DNA of 5,696 bases from Micromonosporaceae bacterium (GCA_003543035.1 DPJL01000402.1:1-5696); one strand, 5' to 3'; numbered from the stretch's first letter, positions 1 through 5,172 are shown. Numbers and translations: made by a program. Notes: a model not told the origin generated them from the sequence alone.

Positions 1-22
1 CTGCGACATCATGATGTCGCAG
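1..22. repeat. Perfect 22-bp palindrome at window edge
   Basis: The half-site CTGCGACATCA is followed directly, with no spacer, by its exact reverse complement. It lies 23 bp beyond the yoeB stop codon. As RNA it could fold as a 9-bp stem with a CATG loop. No T-tract follows it on the plus strand, and on the minus strand the following bases lie outside the window, so a terminator role cannot be judged. A dimeric-repressor operator for a gene to the left is equally possible. The symmetry is certain; the function is not. Confidence 0.6.
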
Positions 23-45
23 CCGTCAAAAAGATCGTGATCATT

Positions 46-300
46 TTAGTAGTGGTACCGGCATTGAGCAATGCGGATCTCATCCTCAACGATCTTGTAG
101 ATCAGCCGATGTTCATCGTTGATCCGCCTCGACCAGTAGCCCTGGAAGCCATGCTTGAGGGGTTCCGGCTTTCTTATCCCCTCGTTGCCGTTTCGCGCGA
201 TGTCCTGGATCAGGGTATTGATGCGTTTGAGGAGCTTGCGGTCCTGGTTCTGCCGCCAGACATAGTCTTCCCAGTCCTTTTGGTCCCAGACGAGCTTCAT
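46..300 (-). CDS. yoeB: YoeB-family toxin (ribosome-dependent mRNA endoribonuclease)
   Basis: This 84-residue protein has exactly the length of E. coli YoeB and aligns with it along its whole length, from the start MKLVW to the end CRYHY. YoeB toxins bind the ribosomal A site and cleave mRNA there, arresting translation until the YefM antitoxin neutralises them. The known catalytic residues all have counterparts at the same positions: E46 (in KPEPLKH), R65 (in EHRLIY), H83 and Y84 at the C-terminus. The WSRRI segment at 56-60 is also conserved. The start codon overlaps the antitoxin stop as ATGA, implying translational coupling and a bicistronic operon with yefM. The gene looks intact and probably active. 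Txe is another name for the same family; RelE proper is less similar. Confidence 0.95.
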   Translation of the reverse strand: MKLVWDQKDWEDYVWRQNQDRKLLKRINTLIQDIARNGNEGIRKPEPLKHGFQGYWSRRINDEHRLIYKIVEDEIRIAQCRYHY

Positions 301-548
301 TCAATGAGGTCCCGCACGGCACCGCCGCCGTTCTCGAGCCGGGCGATGGAGGTGAGCAGGCGACGCGCGCTGTCAAGGCTACGGAGGAGGTAGGCCGTCT
401 CCTTCAGCGACTGGTAGTCGTCCAGCGAAACGATCACCACTGGCTCGTGACCAGCCCGCGTGATGACAACTTCCTCTCGGTCGTCGGCCACAGCAGAGAG
501 CACCTCGGCGTACCGTGCGCGCGACTCCGCGTAAGTCATGGTCCTCAT
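297..548 (-). CDS. yefM: YefM-family antitoxin (Phd/YefM)
   Basis: This 83-residue protein is the antitoxin partner of the downstream YoeB toxin. The N-terminal part (about 1-50) is a Phd/YefM DNA-binding and dimerisation domain: MTYAESRARYAEVL, then EEVVITRAGHEPVVIVSLDDYQSL, which is the family signature. The C-terminal part (about 51-83) is the region that in this family wraps around and blocks the toxin. The antitoxin and YefM-YoeB complex normally repress their own promoter. The ATG at 548-546 is chosen because GGGAGG at 559-554 sits 5 nt upstream; the second in-frame ATG (codon 4) would be 14 nt from that site. It overlaps yoeB by 4 bp. Confidence 0.94.
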   Translation of the reverse strand: MRTMTYAESRARYAEVLSAVADDREEVVITRAGHEPVVIVSLDDYQSLKETAYLLRSLDSARRLLTSIARLENGGGAVRDLIE

Positions 549-553
549 GGATA

Positions 554-573
554 CCTCCCGGGTCGAACGTACA
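554..573 (-). promoter_or_regulatory. yefM Shine-Dalgarno and possible autoregulatory half-site
   Basis: On the minus strand GGGAGG (559-554) is a strong ribosome binding site for yefM. Just upstream lies TGTACG (573-568), one mismatch from the TGTACA core of the known E. coli yefM-yoeB operator. Its position suits a repressor site overlapping the promoter, and TACGTT (571-566) fits a TANNNT -10 box, but no good -35 is visible 17-18 bp upstream. The ribosome binding site is well supported; the operator is a guess. Confidence 0.4.
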
Positions 574-588
574 AGGAATCTTCTCGGG

Positions 589-606
589 CACCGATGAGTT
601 TCGGTG
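589..606. repeat. Small inverted repeat in the yefM/SRPBCC divergent region
   Basis: CACCGA, a 6-nt spacer, then TCGGTG form a perfect 6-bp inverted repeat, 40 bp upstream of yefM and 58 bp upstream of the SRPBCC start. It could be an operator shared by the divergent genes or a weak hairpin in a 5' leader. Repeats this short occur by chance in GC-rich DNA. Confidence 0.3.
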
Positions 607-651
607 ATGCGCGCGGTCTACCTCTTCGAAAGCCAGACGAGGCAACGAATG

Positions 652-657
652 AAGGAG
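652..657 (+). promoter_or_regulatory. Shine-Dalgarno deciding the SRPBCC start
   Basis: AAGGAG lies 6 nt before the ATG at 664. It rules in this start over the in-frame GTG at 604, which would add 20 residues unlike the family N-terminus. Confidence 0.8.
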
Positions 658-663
658 ATAGCG

Positions 664-1077
664 ATGAGCGCTTACGAGTACACAGTTTCCCGAGTGGTGG
701 ACGCCCCGGTCGAGAAGGTCTGGAAAGTGTGGACGCAGGCCGACCACTACGAGATCTGGTTCCACGCCGTGCCGCAGTCAGTCGAGCTGGATGTCCAGCC
801 TGGCGGTGCGTGGAAGGCGACTTTGAACGTTCCCGATGGCAGTCAGCATCCGATGACCGGCACGTACCACGAGGTGGTGGAGAACCGTCGCATCGTGACG
901 GCGATGGACGTGCCCGGTGGCGAGCCGGCGCTGATGGCGATGGACCTCACTGGCCACAATGGACAAACCAAGATCGTCTTGAGCCAGACCTGCGACACCG
1001 CCGAGGAGCGCGACATGGCGAAGCAGGGCAGCGAACTCTTGTTGCAATGGTGCGACGAGTACGTAGTCACTATCTGA
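664..1077 (+). CDS. SRPBCC/AHSA1-like domain protein
   Basis: This 137-residue cytoplasmic protein is a single SRPBCC (START/Bet v1-like, AHSA1 subgroup) domain, a helix-grip fold with a hydrophobic cavity for small ligands. Visible family marks are the N-terminal strand and helix with APVEKVWKVWT (14-24), the PGGAWKATL turn and strand (46-54), GTYHEVVENRRIV (66-78), and a C-terminal helix with LLLQW (125-129). The ligand cannot be predicted; many stand-alone members are uncharacterised. Its 3' end overlaps the opposing sigma-factor gene by 8 bp. SRPBCC genes often sit next to regulators, so it may be controlled by that sigma factor, which is inference. No signal peptide is present. Confidence 0.85.
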   Translation: MSAYEYTVSRVVDAPVEKVWKVWTQADHYEIWFHAVPQSVELDVQPGGAWKATLNVPDGSQHPMTGTYHEVVENRRIVTAMDVPGGEPALMAMDLTGHNGQTKIVLSQTCDTAEERDMAKQGSELLLQWCDEYVVTI

Positions 1078-2290
1078 CCCCCAACGCCGCCGCCCGCGTC
1101 TCGAGATAGCGCTTCTCCGGAAGGCTGGTCGTGTAGCGGGCGGCGGTCAGGTAACTCTCCCGGGCGGCCCGGCTCTCGCCGGCCAACTCGAGCAGGTGAG
1201 CCCGAACCGCGTGGAGCCGATGGTGGCGTGCCATGCGGTTGTCCGCTTCCAGAGTCGTGAGGATCTCGAGCCCGGCCTGCGGGCCATGGACCATGGCGGC
1301 GGCGACGACCCGGTTCAGGGTCACCATCGGGTTGGGCCAGATCGACTCCAGAAGTTGGTAGAGCGCAAGGACTTGCCGCCAGTCGGTGTCCTCAACCCGA
1401 GGAGCCTCATCGTGGACGGCGGCGATCGCGGCCTGAAGCTGGTACGGCCCAAGCTCTTTCGTGCTCGCGAGCGTCTCCGTGACGAGGGCAACGCCTTCGC
1501 CGATCAGCGAGTGATCCCATTGGCCGCGGTCCTGTTCGGTGAGCGGGATGAGCGATCCGCCCGGCCCGGTCCGAGCATCGCGGCGTGCTTCGGTCAGCAG
1601 CACGAGTGCCAACAGTCCGGCCACCTCACTGTCGTCCGGCAAAAGCCGATGCAGTAAACGGATGAGTCGCACGGCATCGCGAGTGAGGTCCCGACGCTGC
1701 AACTCCGGGCCCGCGGAAGCGGTGTAGCCCTCGTTGAACATCAGGTACAGCGTTTGCGAGACCGCTTGAAGTCGTCCTGCCCGTTCGGTTTCGGGAGGCA
1801 ATGCGAACGTGGCGCCCGCATTCAGGATCGTTTGTTTGGCGCGGCTGATCCGTTGAGCCATCGTGGCTTCGGGTACCAGGAAAGCTCGGGCGATCTCGGC
1901 GGTGGTCAACCCTCCCACCGCCCGCAGGGTCAACGCGATCTGCGACGGAGCCGACAACGCGGGATGGCAGCACAGAAAGAGGAGCTTGAGGGTGTCGTCA
2001 TGGTCGGCCATGGGTTGGTCGGCGCCGGGCGCCACAAGCGGCGTGGCTATCGCGATGTCCTCTTCGCGACGGCGGCGGGCGACATCGCTGCGGATCCAAT
2101 CGGTCATTCGCCGAGCGGCAACTGTCACGAGCCATCCGTGTGGATTGGCTGGGACACCCTCACTAGGCCATTGCGTGGCCGCCGCGAGCAGTGCCTCTTG
2201 CACGGCGTCTTCGCACGTATCGAGCCTGCCGTAGCGGCGCATTAACGCGCCGAGGACCTGCGGCGCCAGACTGCGCAGCAGATCCTCCAT
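1070..2290 (-). CDS. ECF42-type sigma factor with DUF6596/TPR-like C-terminal extension
   Basis: This 406-residue protein is an RNA polymerase sigma-70-family factor of the long ECF class often named SigF/DUF6596 (ECF42). Region 2 spans about 1-70 (DTCEDAVQEALLAAATQWP, then GWLVTVAARRMTDWIR for -10 recognition). Region 4 spans about 105-155, with LFLCCHP and the helix-turn-helix GGLTTAEIARAFLVPEATMA for -35 binding. A DUF6596 part follows (about 175-275: LYLMFNEGYTAS, RLLPDDSEVAGLLAL), then helical TPR-like repeats to the C-terminus (YQLQAAIAAVHDEAP, VRAHLLELAGESRAA). No anti-sigma gene is adjacent; in this group the extension itself is thought to control activity. Start ATG at 2290 is chosen for its AAGGAA site over the upstream GTG at 2308. 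The usual DGPF/YCII partner is not in the window. Confidence 0.92.
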   Translation of the reverse strand: MEDLLRSLAPQVLGALMRRYGRLDTCEDAVQEALLAAATQWPSEGVPANPHGWLVTVAARRMTDWIRSDVARRRREEDIAIATPLVAPGADQPMADHDDTLKLLFLCCHPALSAPSQIALTLRAVGGLTTAEIARAFLVPEATMAQRISRAKQTILNAGATFALPPETERAGRLQAVSQTLYLMFNEGYTASAGPELQRRDLTRDAVRLIRLLHRLLPDDSEVAGLLALVLLTEARRDARTGPGGSLIPLTEQDRGQWDHSLIGEGVALVTETLASTKELGPYQLQAAIAAVHDEAPRVEDTDWRQVLALYQLLESIWPNPMVTLNRVVAAAMVHGPQAGLEILTTLEADNRMARHHRLHAVRAHLLELAGESRAARESYLTAARYTTSLPEKRYLETRAAALGVR

Positions 2291-2295
2291 GGCCG

Positions 2296-2301
2296 TTCCT
2301 T
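2296..2301 (-). promoter_or_regulatory. Shine-Dalgarno deciding the sigma-factor start
   Basis: AAGGAA, within a longer GGAGGAAGGAA purine run on the minus strand, lies 5 nt before the ATG at 2290. The alternative GTG at 2308 would itself fall at the edge of this run, so the ATG is preferred. Confidence 0.7.
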
Positions 2302-2309
2302 CCTCCACG

Positions 2310-2331
2310 TGTCCGCATCTTTCTACGGACA
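2310..2331. repeat. Inverted repeat upstream of the sigma-factor gene
   Basis: TGTCCG (2310-2315), a 10-nt spacer, then CGGACA (2326-2331) form a perfect 6-bp inverted repeat, 19 bp upstream of the sigma start codon. Spaced half-sites like this suit a dimeric repressor, or a leader hairpin near the ribosome binding site. Nothing identifies the binding protein. Confidence 0.4.
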
Positions 2332-2334
2332 GGC

Positions 2335-2398
2335 CGGAGCCGAGCCGCGATCCTCGACATTACTGTCGCGTGTCGTGATTCCCGGGTCGGCTCCGACC
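2335..2398. repeat. Overlapping inverted repeats upstream of doxX
   Basis: Three symmetric elements share this interval. CGGAGCCGA (2335-2343) is the exact reverse complement of TCGGCTCCG (2387-2395). GGTCGG-CT-CCGACC (2385-2398) is a tight palindrome that uses the same bases. CGACA-TTAC-TGTCG (2355-2368) sits between them. The long-range and local pairings cannot form together. At DNA level they could be operators in the divergent sigma/doxX promoter region. Confidence 0.45.
2371..2397 (+). promoter_or_regulatory. Possible ECF-type promoter of doxX
   Basis: TGTCGT (2371-2376), a 17-bp spacer, then CGAC (2394-2397) resemble an ECF promoter. As I recall, the motif reported for ECF42 factors is TGTCGA at -35 and a short CGA/TC-like -10. 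Transcription would begin close to the ATG at 2406, giving a leaderless mRNA, in line with the lack of a Shine-Dalgarno there. Such short motifs are easily found by chance. Confidence 0.3.
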
Positions 2399-2405
2399 TA
2401 TGTGC

Positions 2406-2792
2406 ATGACAACTCTGAACCGTAAGGCGAACATCGCACTCTGGGTGCTGCAGGTCCTGATGGCCGCCGCCTTCCTGATGGCGGCCGCGACGAAGTTCAC
2501 CAACTATCCCCCGGCAGTGGAAGGCTTCGATCACATCGGCTTCGGTCGCTGGTTCATGTACCTCATCGGAGCCTTCGAACTCGCAGGCGCCATCGGACTG
2601 CTGATCCCCCGTCTTTCCGGGCTCGCCGCGCTGGGCCTGGTACTCCTATTGATCGGCGCTGTCATCACTCAGTTGCTGCTATTCGCCCCAGTGACCGCGC
2701 TGACCCCGGCTGCCTATCTCATCCCGATCGCCATCATCGCCTGGAGCCGCCGCCAGCGCACCTCACGTTTCCTACGACTGGCAAGATATTGA
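2406..2792 (+). CDS. DoxX-like family integral membrane protein
   Basis: This protein of about 128 residues is a small four-helix membrane protein of the DoxX-like (DoxX_2) type. Counting from the ATG at 2406, hydrophobic segments lie at about 7-28 (ALWVLQVLMAAAFLMAAATK), 46-66 (FMYLIGAFELAGAIGLLI), 69-92 and 97-113. The KFTNYP stretch after helix 1 and the E in the second helix match the family pattern. DoxX-like proteins are poorly understood; some mycobacterial and other relatives are tied to redox or thiol stress, but no reaction can be assigned here. An in-frame ATG at 2400 would add two residues; neither has a Shine-Dalgarno site. It is divergent from the sigma factor and convergent with the lipoprotein gene, 19 bp away. 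Confidence 0.85.
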   Translation: MTTLNRKANIALWVLQVLMAAAFLMAAATKFTNYPPAVEGFDHIGFGRWFMYLIGAFELAGAIGLLIPRLSGLAALGLVLLLIGAVITQLLLFAPVTALTPAAYLIPIAIIAWSRRQRTSRFLRLARY

Positions 2793-2811
2793 CGCATCTC
2801 ATCCGATCACG

Positions 2812-3324
2812 TCATGCGCCATAGCAGAACGCGTTCATGGCGCTGATCGCCGGAGGCATTCCTTTAACAGCCGCATACACTTTGAGGTCGTAGTCGCGGC
2901 CCGCGGATTCGATGGCCTTGACGTTGGCGTCGACACTGGCCAGATCGGCTTCGAGCGCGGCTCTCAACCGCGACGTCGGGCTCTGCGCCGTTGCCGTTGA
3001 CAGCATCATCCGGTATGCCGCCAGGCCCTGCTTCACCTGTGCCAAGAAGGATTCTTTGGTGTCCGTCGTGGCCTTATTGTCCACCATGCGCAAATACAGG
3101 ACGGTGGCGGTTACCAGGTCCATCATCGGCTTCTTGTAGTCCTCACATGCCTTCTTTTCCGTAGCCGAAAGGCCCGCCGGTGAAGGGCTTGCCGCTGCCG
3201 ACGATGCCACGGGGCTCGCAGCACCAGCGGACGGACTTGCCGACGTGTCGACTGTCGTCGTGCTGCAGCCCGTTACGGCCAAGAACGCCACGCCGAGCGC
3301 GACAACGATCAACTTTTGTTGCAT
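2812..3324 (-). CDS. Putative secreted lipoprotein of unknown function
   Basis: This 170-residue protein has a lipoprotein signal peptide: K4, a hydrophobic core (LIVVALGVAFLAVTG) and a lipobox VTGC with lipidated C20. Residues 21-52 are an Ala/Ser/Pro/Thr-rich linker typical of actinobacterial surface lipoproteins. The remaining roughly 115 residues look alpha-helical (KKACEDYKKPMMDLV, KESFLAQVKQGLAAYRMML, LEADLASVDANVKAIES). C60 and C167 are the only other cysteines and could form a disulphide joining the two ends of the domain. The start at 3324 is supported by AGGAG (3338-3334), 9 nt upstream. I do not recognise a named domain; it would be anchored on the outer face of the cell membrane. 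It appears to be a single-gene transcription unit. Confidence 0.85.
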   Translation of the reverse strand: MQQKLIVVALGVAFLAVTGCSTTTVDTSASPSAGAASPVASSAAASPSPAGLSATEKKACEDYKKPMMDLVTATVLYLRMVDNKATTDTKESFLAQVKQGLAAYRMMLSTATAQSPTSRLRAALEADLASVDANVKAIESAGRDYDLKVYAAVKGMPPAISAMNAFCYGA

Positions 3325-3368
3325 GGAAGATCTCTCCTAGGGCCACTTGGCTGAACGCAAGAGGCTGA

Positions 3369-3397
3369 GTTTGACCGACTGCGTGCTTGGGGGTCAA
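3369..3397 (-). promoter_or_regulatory. Candidate promoter of the lipoprotein gene
   Basis: On the minus strand TTGACC (3397-3392) and TCAAAC (3374-3369) are separated by 17 bp. The -35 is good and the -10 weak. The start codon is 45 bp downstream. TTGACC also occurs on the plus strand at 3371-3376, so the two copies form a 6-bp inverted repeat with a 15-bp spacer that could be a regulator site. Confidence 0.35.
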
Positions 3398-3438
3398 GAG
3401 CAAGATCGGCTAATCCTTGCCGCCAACTGGCATGGCCT

Positions 3439-3481
3439 AAAAGAGAAAGCTCCGGGCCGCGTTTCCGCTGCTCGGAGCTTT
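3439..3481 (-). terminator. Intrinsic terminator of tRNA-Tyr
   Basis: On the minus strand AAAGCTCCG (3481-3473) pairs perfectly with CGGAGCTTT (3454-3446). The 18-nt apical part contains an inner GCG-GAAA-CGC hairpin. CTCTTTT (3445-3439) follows as the U-rich tail. It starts 12 nt beyond the encoded CCA of the tRNA and isolates the tRNA from the lipoprotein gene on the same strand. Confidence 0.85.
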
Positions 3482-3492
3482 GTTTTGGCTGG

Positions 3493-3576
3493 TGGTGGCG
3501 GGTGTTGGGTTCGAACCAACGTAGCTCTCGCGACGGTTTTACAGACCGTTCCCATTGACCACTCGGGCAACCCGCC
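3493..3576 (-). tRNA. tRNA-Tyr (GTA anticodon)
   Basis: The minus strand folds into a complete class II tRNA. The acceptor stem is GGCGGGT (3576-3570) with ACCCGCC (3503-3497), discriminator A at 3496 and encoded CCA at 3495-3493. The D arm has a CCC/GGG stem. The anticodon stem is ACGGT/ACCGT with loop CTGTAAA, so the anticodon is GTA (3542-3540), decoding UAU/UAC as tyrosine. A 12-nt variable region (CGCGAGAGCTAC) fits the long variable arm of bacterial tRNA-Tyr. The T arm is GTTGG-TTCGAAC-CCAAC. All stems pair without mismatch. It seems to be a monocistronic tRNA gene with its own promoter and terminator. Confidence 0.97.
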
Positions 3577-3593
3577 GGGGTTGGTGCCCCGCA

Positions 3594-3624
3594 AGAATAG
3601 CGGTACTCGGGCGGGTTCGTGCAA
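3594..3624 (-). promoter_or_regulatory. Candidate promoter of tRNA-Tyr
   Basis: On the minus strand TTGCAC (3624-3619) and TATTCT (3599-3594) resemble sigma-70 -35 and -10 boxes. The 19-bp spacer is longer than ideal. Transcription would start roughly ten bases before the mature tRNA 5' end at 3576, a usual leader length. Confidence 0.45.
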
Positions 3625-3763
3625 CCGGGTTGGACCATGGTCACATCGCGTCTGCTAAACCGGTAGATCGGTCCAGTTGATCAGCATAGTGAACGATCGC
3701 CGTGTTCCGTTGCAGCGAAGAGGTCAACATCCACATTGAAGTAAGGAAGCCTGTTTAGATGAT

Positions 3764-3790
3764 TTGTTGAAAATTATGAACAGATAACTT
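3764..3790 (+). promoter_or_regulatory. Candidate chitinase promoter in an AT-rich stretch
   Basis: Only 12 of the 50 bases at 3751-3800 are G or C, unlike the surrounding DNA. TAACTT (3785-3790) fits an actinobacterial TANNNT -10 box, ending 8 nt before the chitinase ATG. TTGTTG (3764-3769) is a weak -35 at a short 15-bp spacing. No Shine-Dalgarno precedes the ATG, so a leaderless mRNA is plausible. I see no DasR-type (GGTCTAGACC-like) operator here. Confidence 0.35.
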
Positions 3791-3798
3791 TCTTAAGT

Positions 3799-5079
3799 AT
3801 GAAGAAATTGCTCGCCCTCCTGGTGTTTGTTGCCTCCAGCTTCATCGCGGTGACACCCGCACAGGCCGCCGGTCCGTATGTAAAGGTCGGTTACTTCACG
3901 CAGTGGGGTATTTACCGGCGTAACTTCCTGGTCAAAAATGTCCACACCTCGGGCCAGGCCGCCAAGATCACCCACATCAACTACGCCTTCGGAAACGTCG
4001 GAGCGGACGGAAAGTGCTTTGAAGCCAACGAGGCGGGAGTCGGTGACGCCTGGGCCGACTACCAGAAGGGCTTCAAGGCGGGAGAGTCCGTCGACGGTGC
4101 GGGCGATGTCTACAACCAGCCGCTGGCCGGAAACTTCAATCAACTCAAGAAGCTCAAGGCGTTGCACCCCCACCTCAAGGTGCAGATCTCTCTGGGCGGC
4201 TGGACCTGGTCAAAGTACTTCTCTGACGCAGCGCTGACCGCAGCCTCGCGCGAGGCGATGGTGGCCAGCTGCATCGACCTCTACCTCAAGGGCAACCTAC
4301 CGTTCATCGGCAACTCGACGCGTGGCGGGACCGCAAGCGCTTACGGCGTCTTCGACGGTATCGACCTGGACTGGGAGTGGCCGGCATCCGAGGGCAACAC
4401 CGGCAACATCGTGCGCCCCGAGGACAAGCAGAACTTGACTTTGCTGGCCGCCGAGTTCCGTCGCCAGCTTGACGATTATGGCGCGCAGGTGGGACGGCGC
4501 TTCTCCCTAACGGCGTTCCTGCCCGCCGACCCGGCGAAGATCTCGGCCGGCATCGAGATCTCCCAACTACTGTCCTCGTTGGATTTCGCGACAGTTCAGG
4601 GGTATGACCTGGCCGGGCCCTGGAACCAGGCCACGGGACACCAGTCGAACCTTTACTCCACCCCGCAGCAGGCATTCAGCGCCGACCTGGCCATCACCAC
4701 GTACCTTAACGGCGGCGCCGCGGCGGGCAAGCTCGTGCTCGGAATCCCCTACTACGGCAAGGGCTGGGCCGGCGTCAGCAACACCAACAACGGCCTATAC
4801 CAACCATCCAGCGGACCGGCTCGCGGAACCTACGAAGCCGGGACCGAAGACTACAAAAAGCTCGTGTCCAAGAACGGGACACTGTTCTACGACCCGGCCG
4901 CCGTCGCCGCTTGGAAATTGAGCGGCAGCAGCTTCTGGTCATACGACACACCCCAGGTCATCGCATCTAAGTGCACCTACGTCAAGAACCATGGGCTGGG
5001 CGGCACGATGGTGTGGTCGCTCGACGGTGACACCGCCAACGCCGAGCTGACCACCGCCATCCACAACGGACTGTCGTAA
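3799..5079 (+). CDS. Secreted GH18 chitinase (ChiA-like, single domain)
   Basis: This 426-residue protein is a glycoside hydrolase family 18 chitinase, cleaving beta-1,4 links in chitin outside the cell by substrate-assisted catalysis. A Sec signal peptide (KK, hydrophobic core, AQA-A) is probably cut after about residue 23 or 24. The TIM barrel begins with KVGYFTQWGIY (29-39). SLGGW (131-135) is the barrel strand-3 motif. FDGIDLDWEWP (185-195) is the DxxDxDxE active site, with D186, D189, D191 and catalytic acid E193. GYDLAGPW (268-275), GIPYYGKGW (315-323) and GGTMVWSLDGD (401-411) complete the cleft. Residues about 324-375 probably form the small insertion subdomain of ChiA-type enzymes. 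No chitin-binding or FnIII module is present. The start has no Shine-Dalgarno. It should supply GlcNAc oligomers for nutrition; no transport genes lie nearby. Confidence 0.95.
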   Translation: MKKLLALLVFVASSFIAVTPAQAAGPYVKVGYFTQWGIYRRNFLVKNVHTSGQAAKITHINYAFGNVGADGKCFEANEAGVGDAWADYQKGFKAGESVDGAGDVYNQPLAGNFNQLKKLKALHPHLKVQISLGGWTWSKYFSDAALTAASREAMVASCIDLYLKGNLPFIGNSTRGGTASAYGVFDGIDLDWEWPASEGNTGNIVRPEDKQNLTLLAAEFRRQLDDYGAQVGRRFSLTAFLPADPAKISAGIEISQLLSSLDFATVQGYDLAGPWNQATGHQSNLYSTPQQAFSADLAITTYLNGGAAAGKLVLGIPYYGKGWAGVSNTNNGLYQPSSGPARGTYEAGTEDYKKLVSKNGTLFYDPAAVAAWKLSGSSFWSYDTPQVIASKCTYVKNHGLGGTMVWSLDGDTANAELTTAIHNGLS

Positions 5080-5099
5080 TTGCCCAACGCACACCCCTA

Positions 5100-5164
5100 C
5101 ACGGGTTCGGCCGTTGGCCCGACCTTTCCTTCGTCCCGCAGAGCAGGAAGCGGTCGAACCCGTG
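5100..5164. other. Long hairpin between chitinase and yajQ
   Basis: CACGGGTTCG (5100-5109) pairs perfectly with CGAACCCGTG (5155-5164). The stem can extend inward to 16 bp (5100-5115 with 5149-5164) with two G-U pairs, leaving a 33-nt loop. It begins 20 nt after the chitinase stop. No T-tract follows on either strand, so it is not a classic intrinsic terminator. It may protect the chitinase mRNA 3' end, terminate without a U-tract, or belong to the yajQ leader. Confidence 0.5.
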
Positions 5165-5172
5165 CACGAGGA

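Noticed and set aside
447..1109. A 220-codon plus-strand open frame across the yefM antisense region and the SRPBCC gene
   Set aside because: It overlaps two recognised genes in other frames, its translation is Arg/Gly/Ser-rich low-complexity, and it matches no family I know. It is a GC-rich shadow frame.
1196..1657. A 153-codon open frame antisense to the sigma factor
   Set aside because: It lies fully inside the well-supported sigma gene on the opposite strand, with no plausible product or ribosome binding site.
2793..2811. A possible bidirectional terminator between doxX and the lipoprotein gene
   Set aside because: The 19-bp gap contains no inverted repeat or T-tract on either strand.
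3499..3576. tRNA-Tyr considered as an attachment site for an integrated element carrying the chitinase
   Set aside because: No integrase gene and no second copy of the tRNA 3' end are visible in the window; the chitinase also lies on the 5' side of the tRNA gene, whereas elements usually insert at the 3' end.
3633..3642. GACCATGGTC, a 10-bp palindrome, considered as a DasR-type chitin-regulon operator
   Set aside because: The DasR site has GGTC and GACC half-sites in the opposite order (GGTCTAGACC-like). This one also lies upstream of the tRNA promoter, about 160 bp from the chitinase start.
3309..3658. Open frames on both strands across tRNA-Tyr and its flanks
   Set aside because: They run through a perfectly folded tRNA and its terminator; coding there is not credible.
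5100..5164. The CGGTCGAACCCG stretch in the first hairpin, considered as a tRNA T arm
   Set aside because: No acceptor, D or anticodon arm can be built around it; it is explained by the long inverted repeat.
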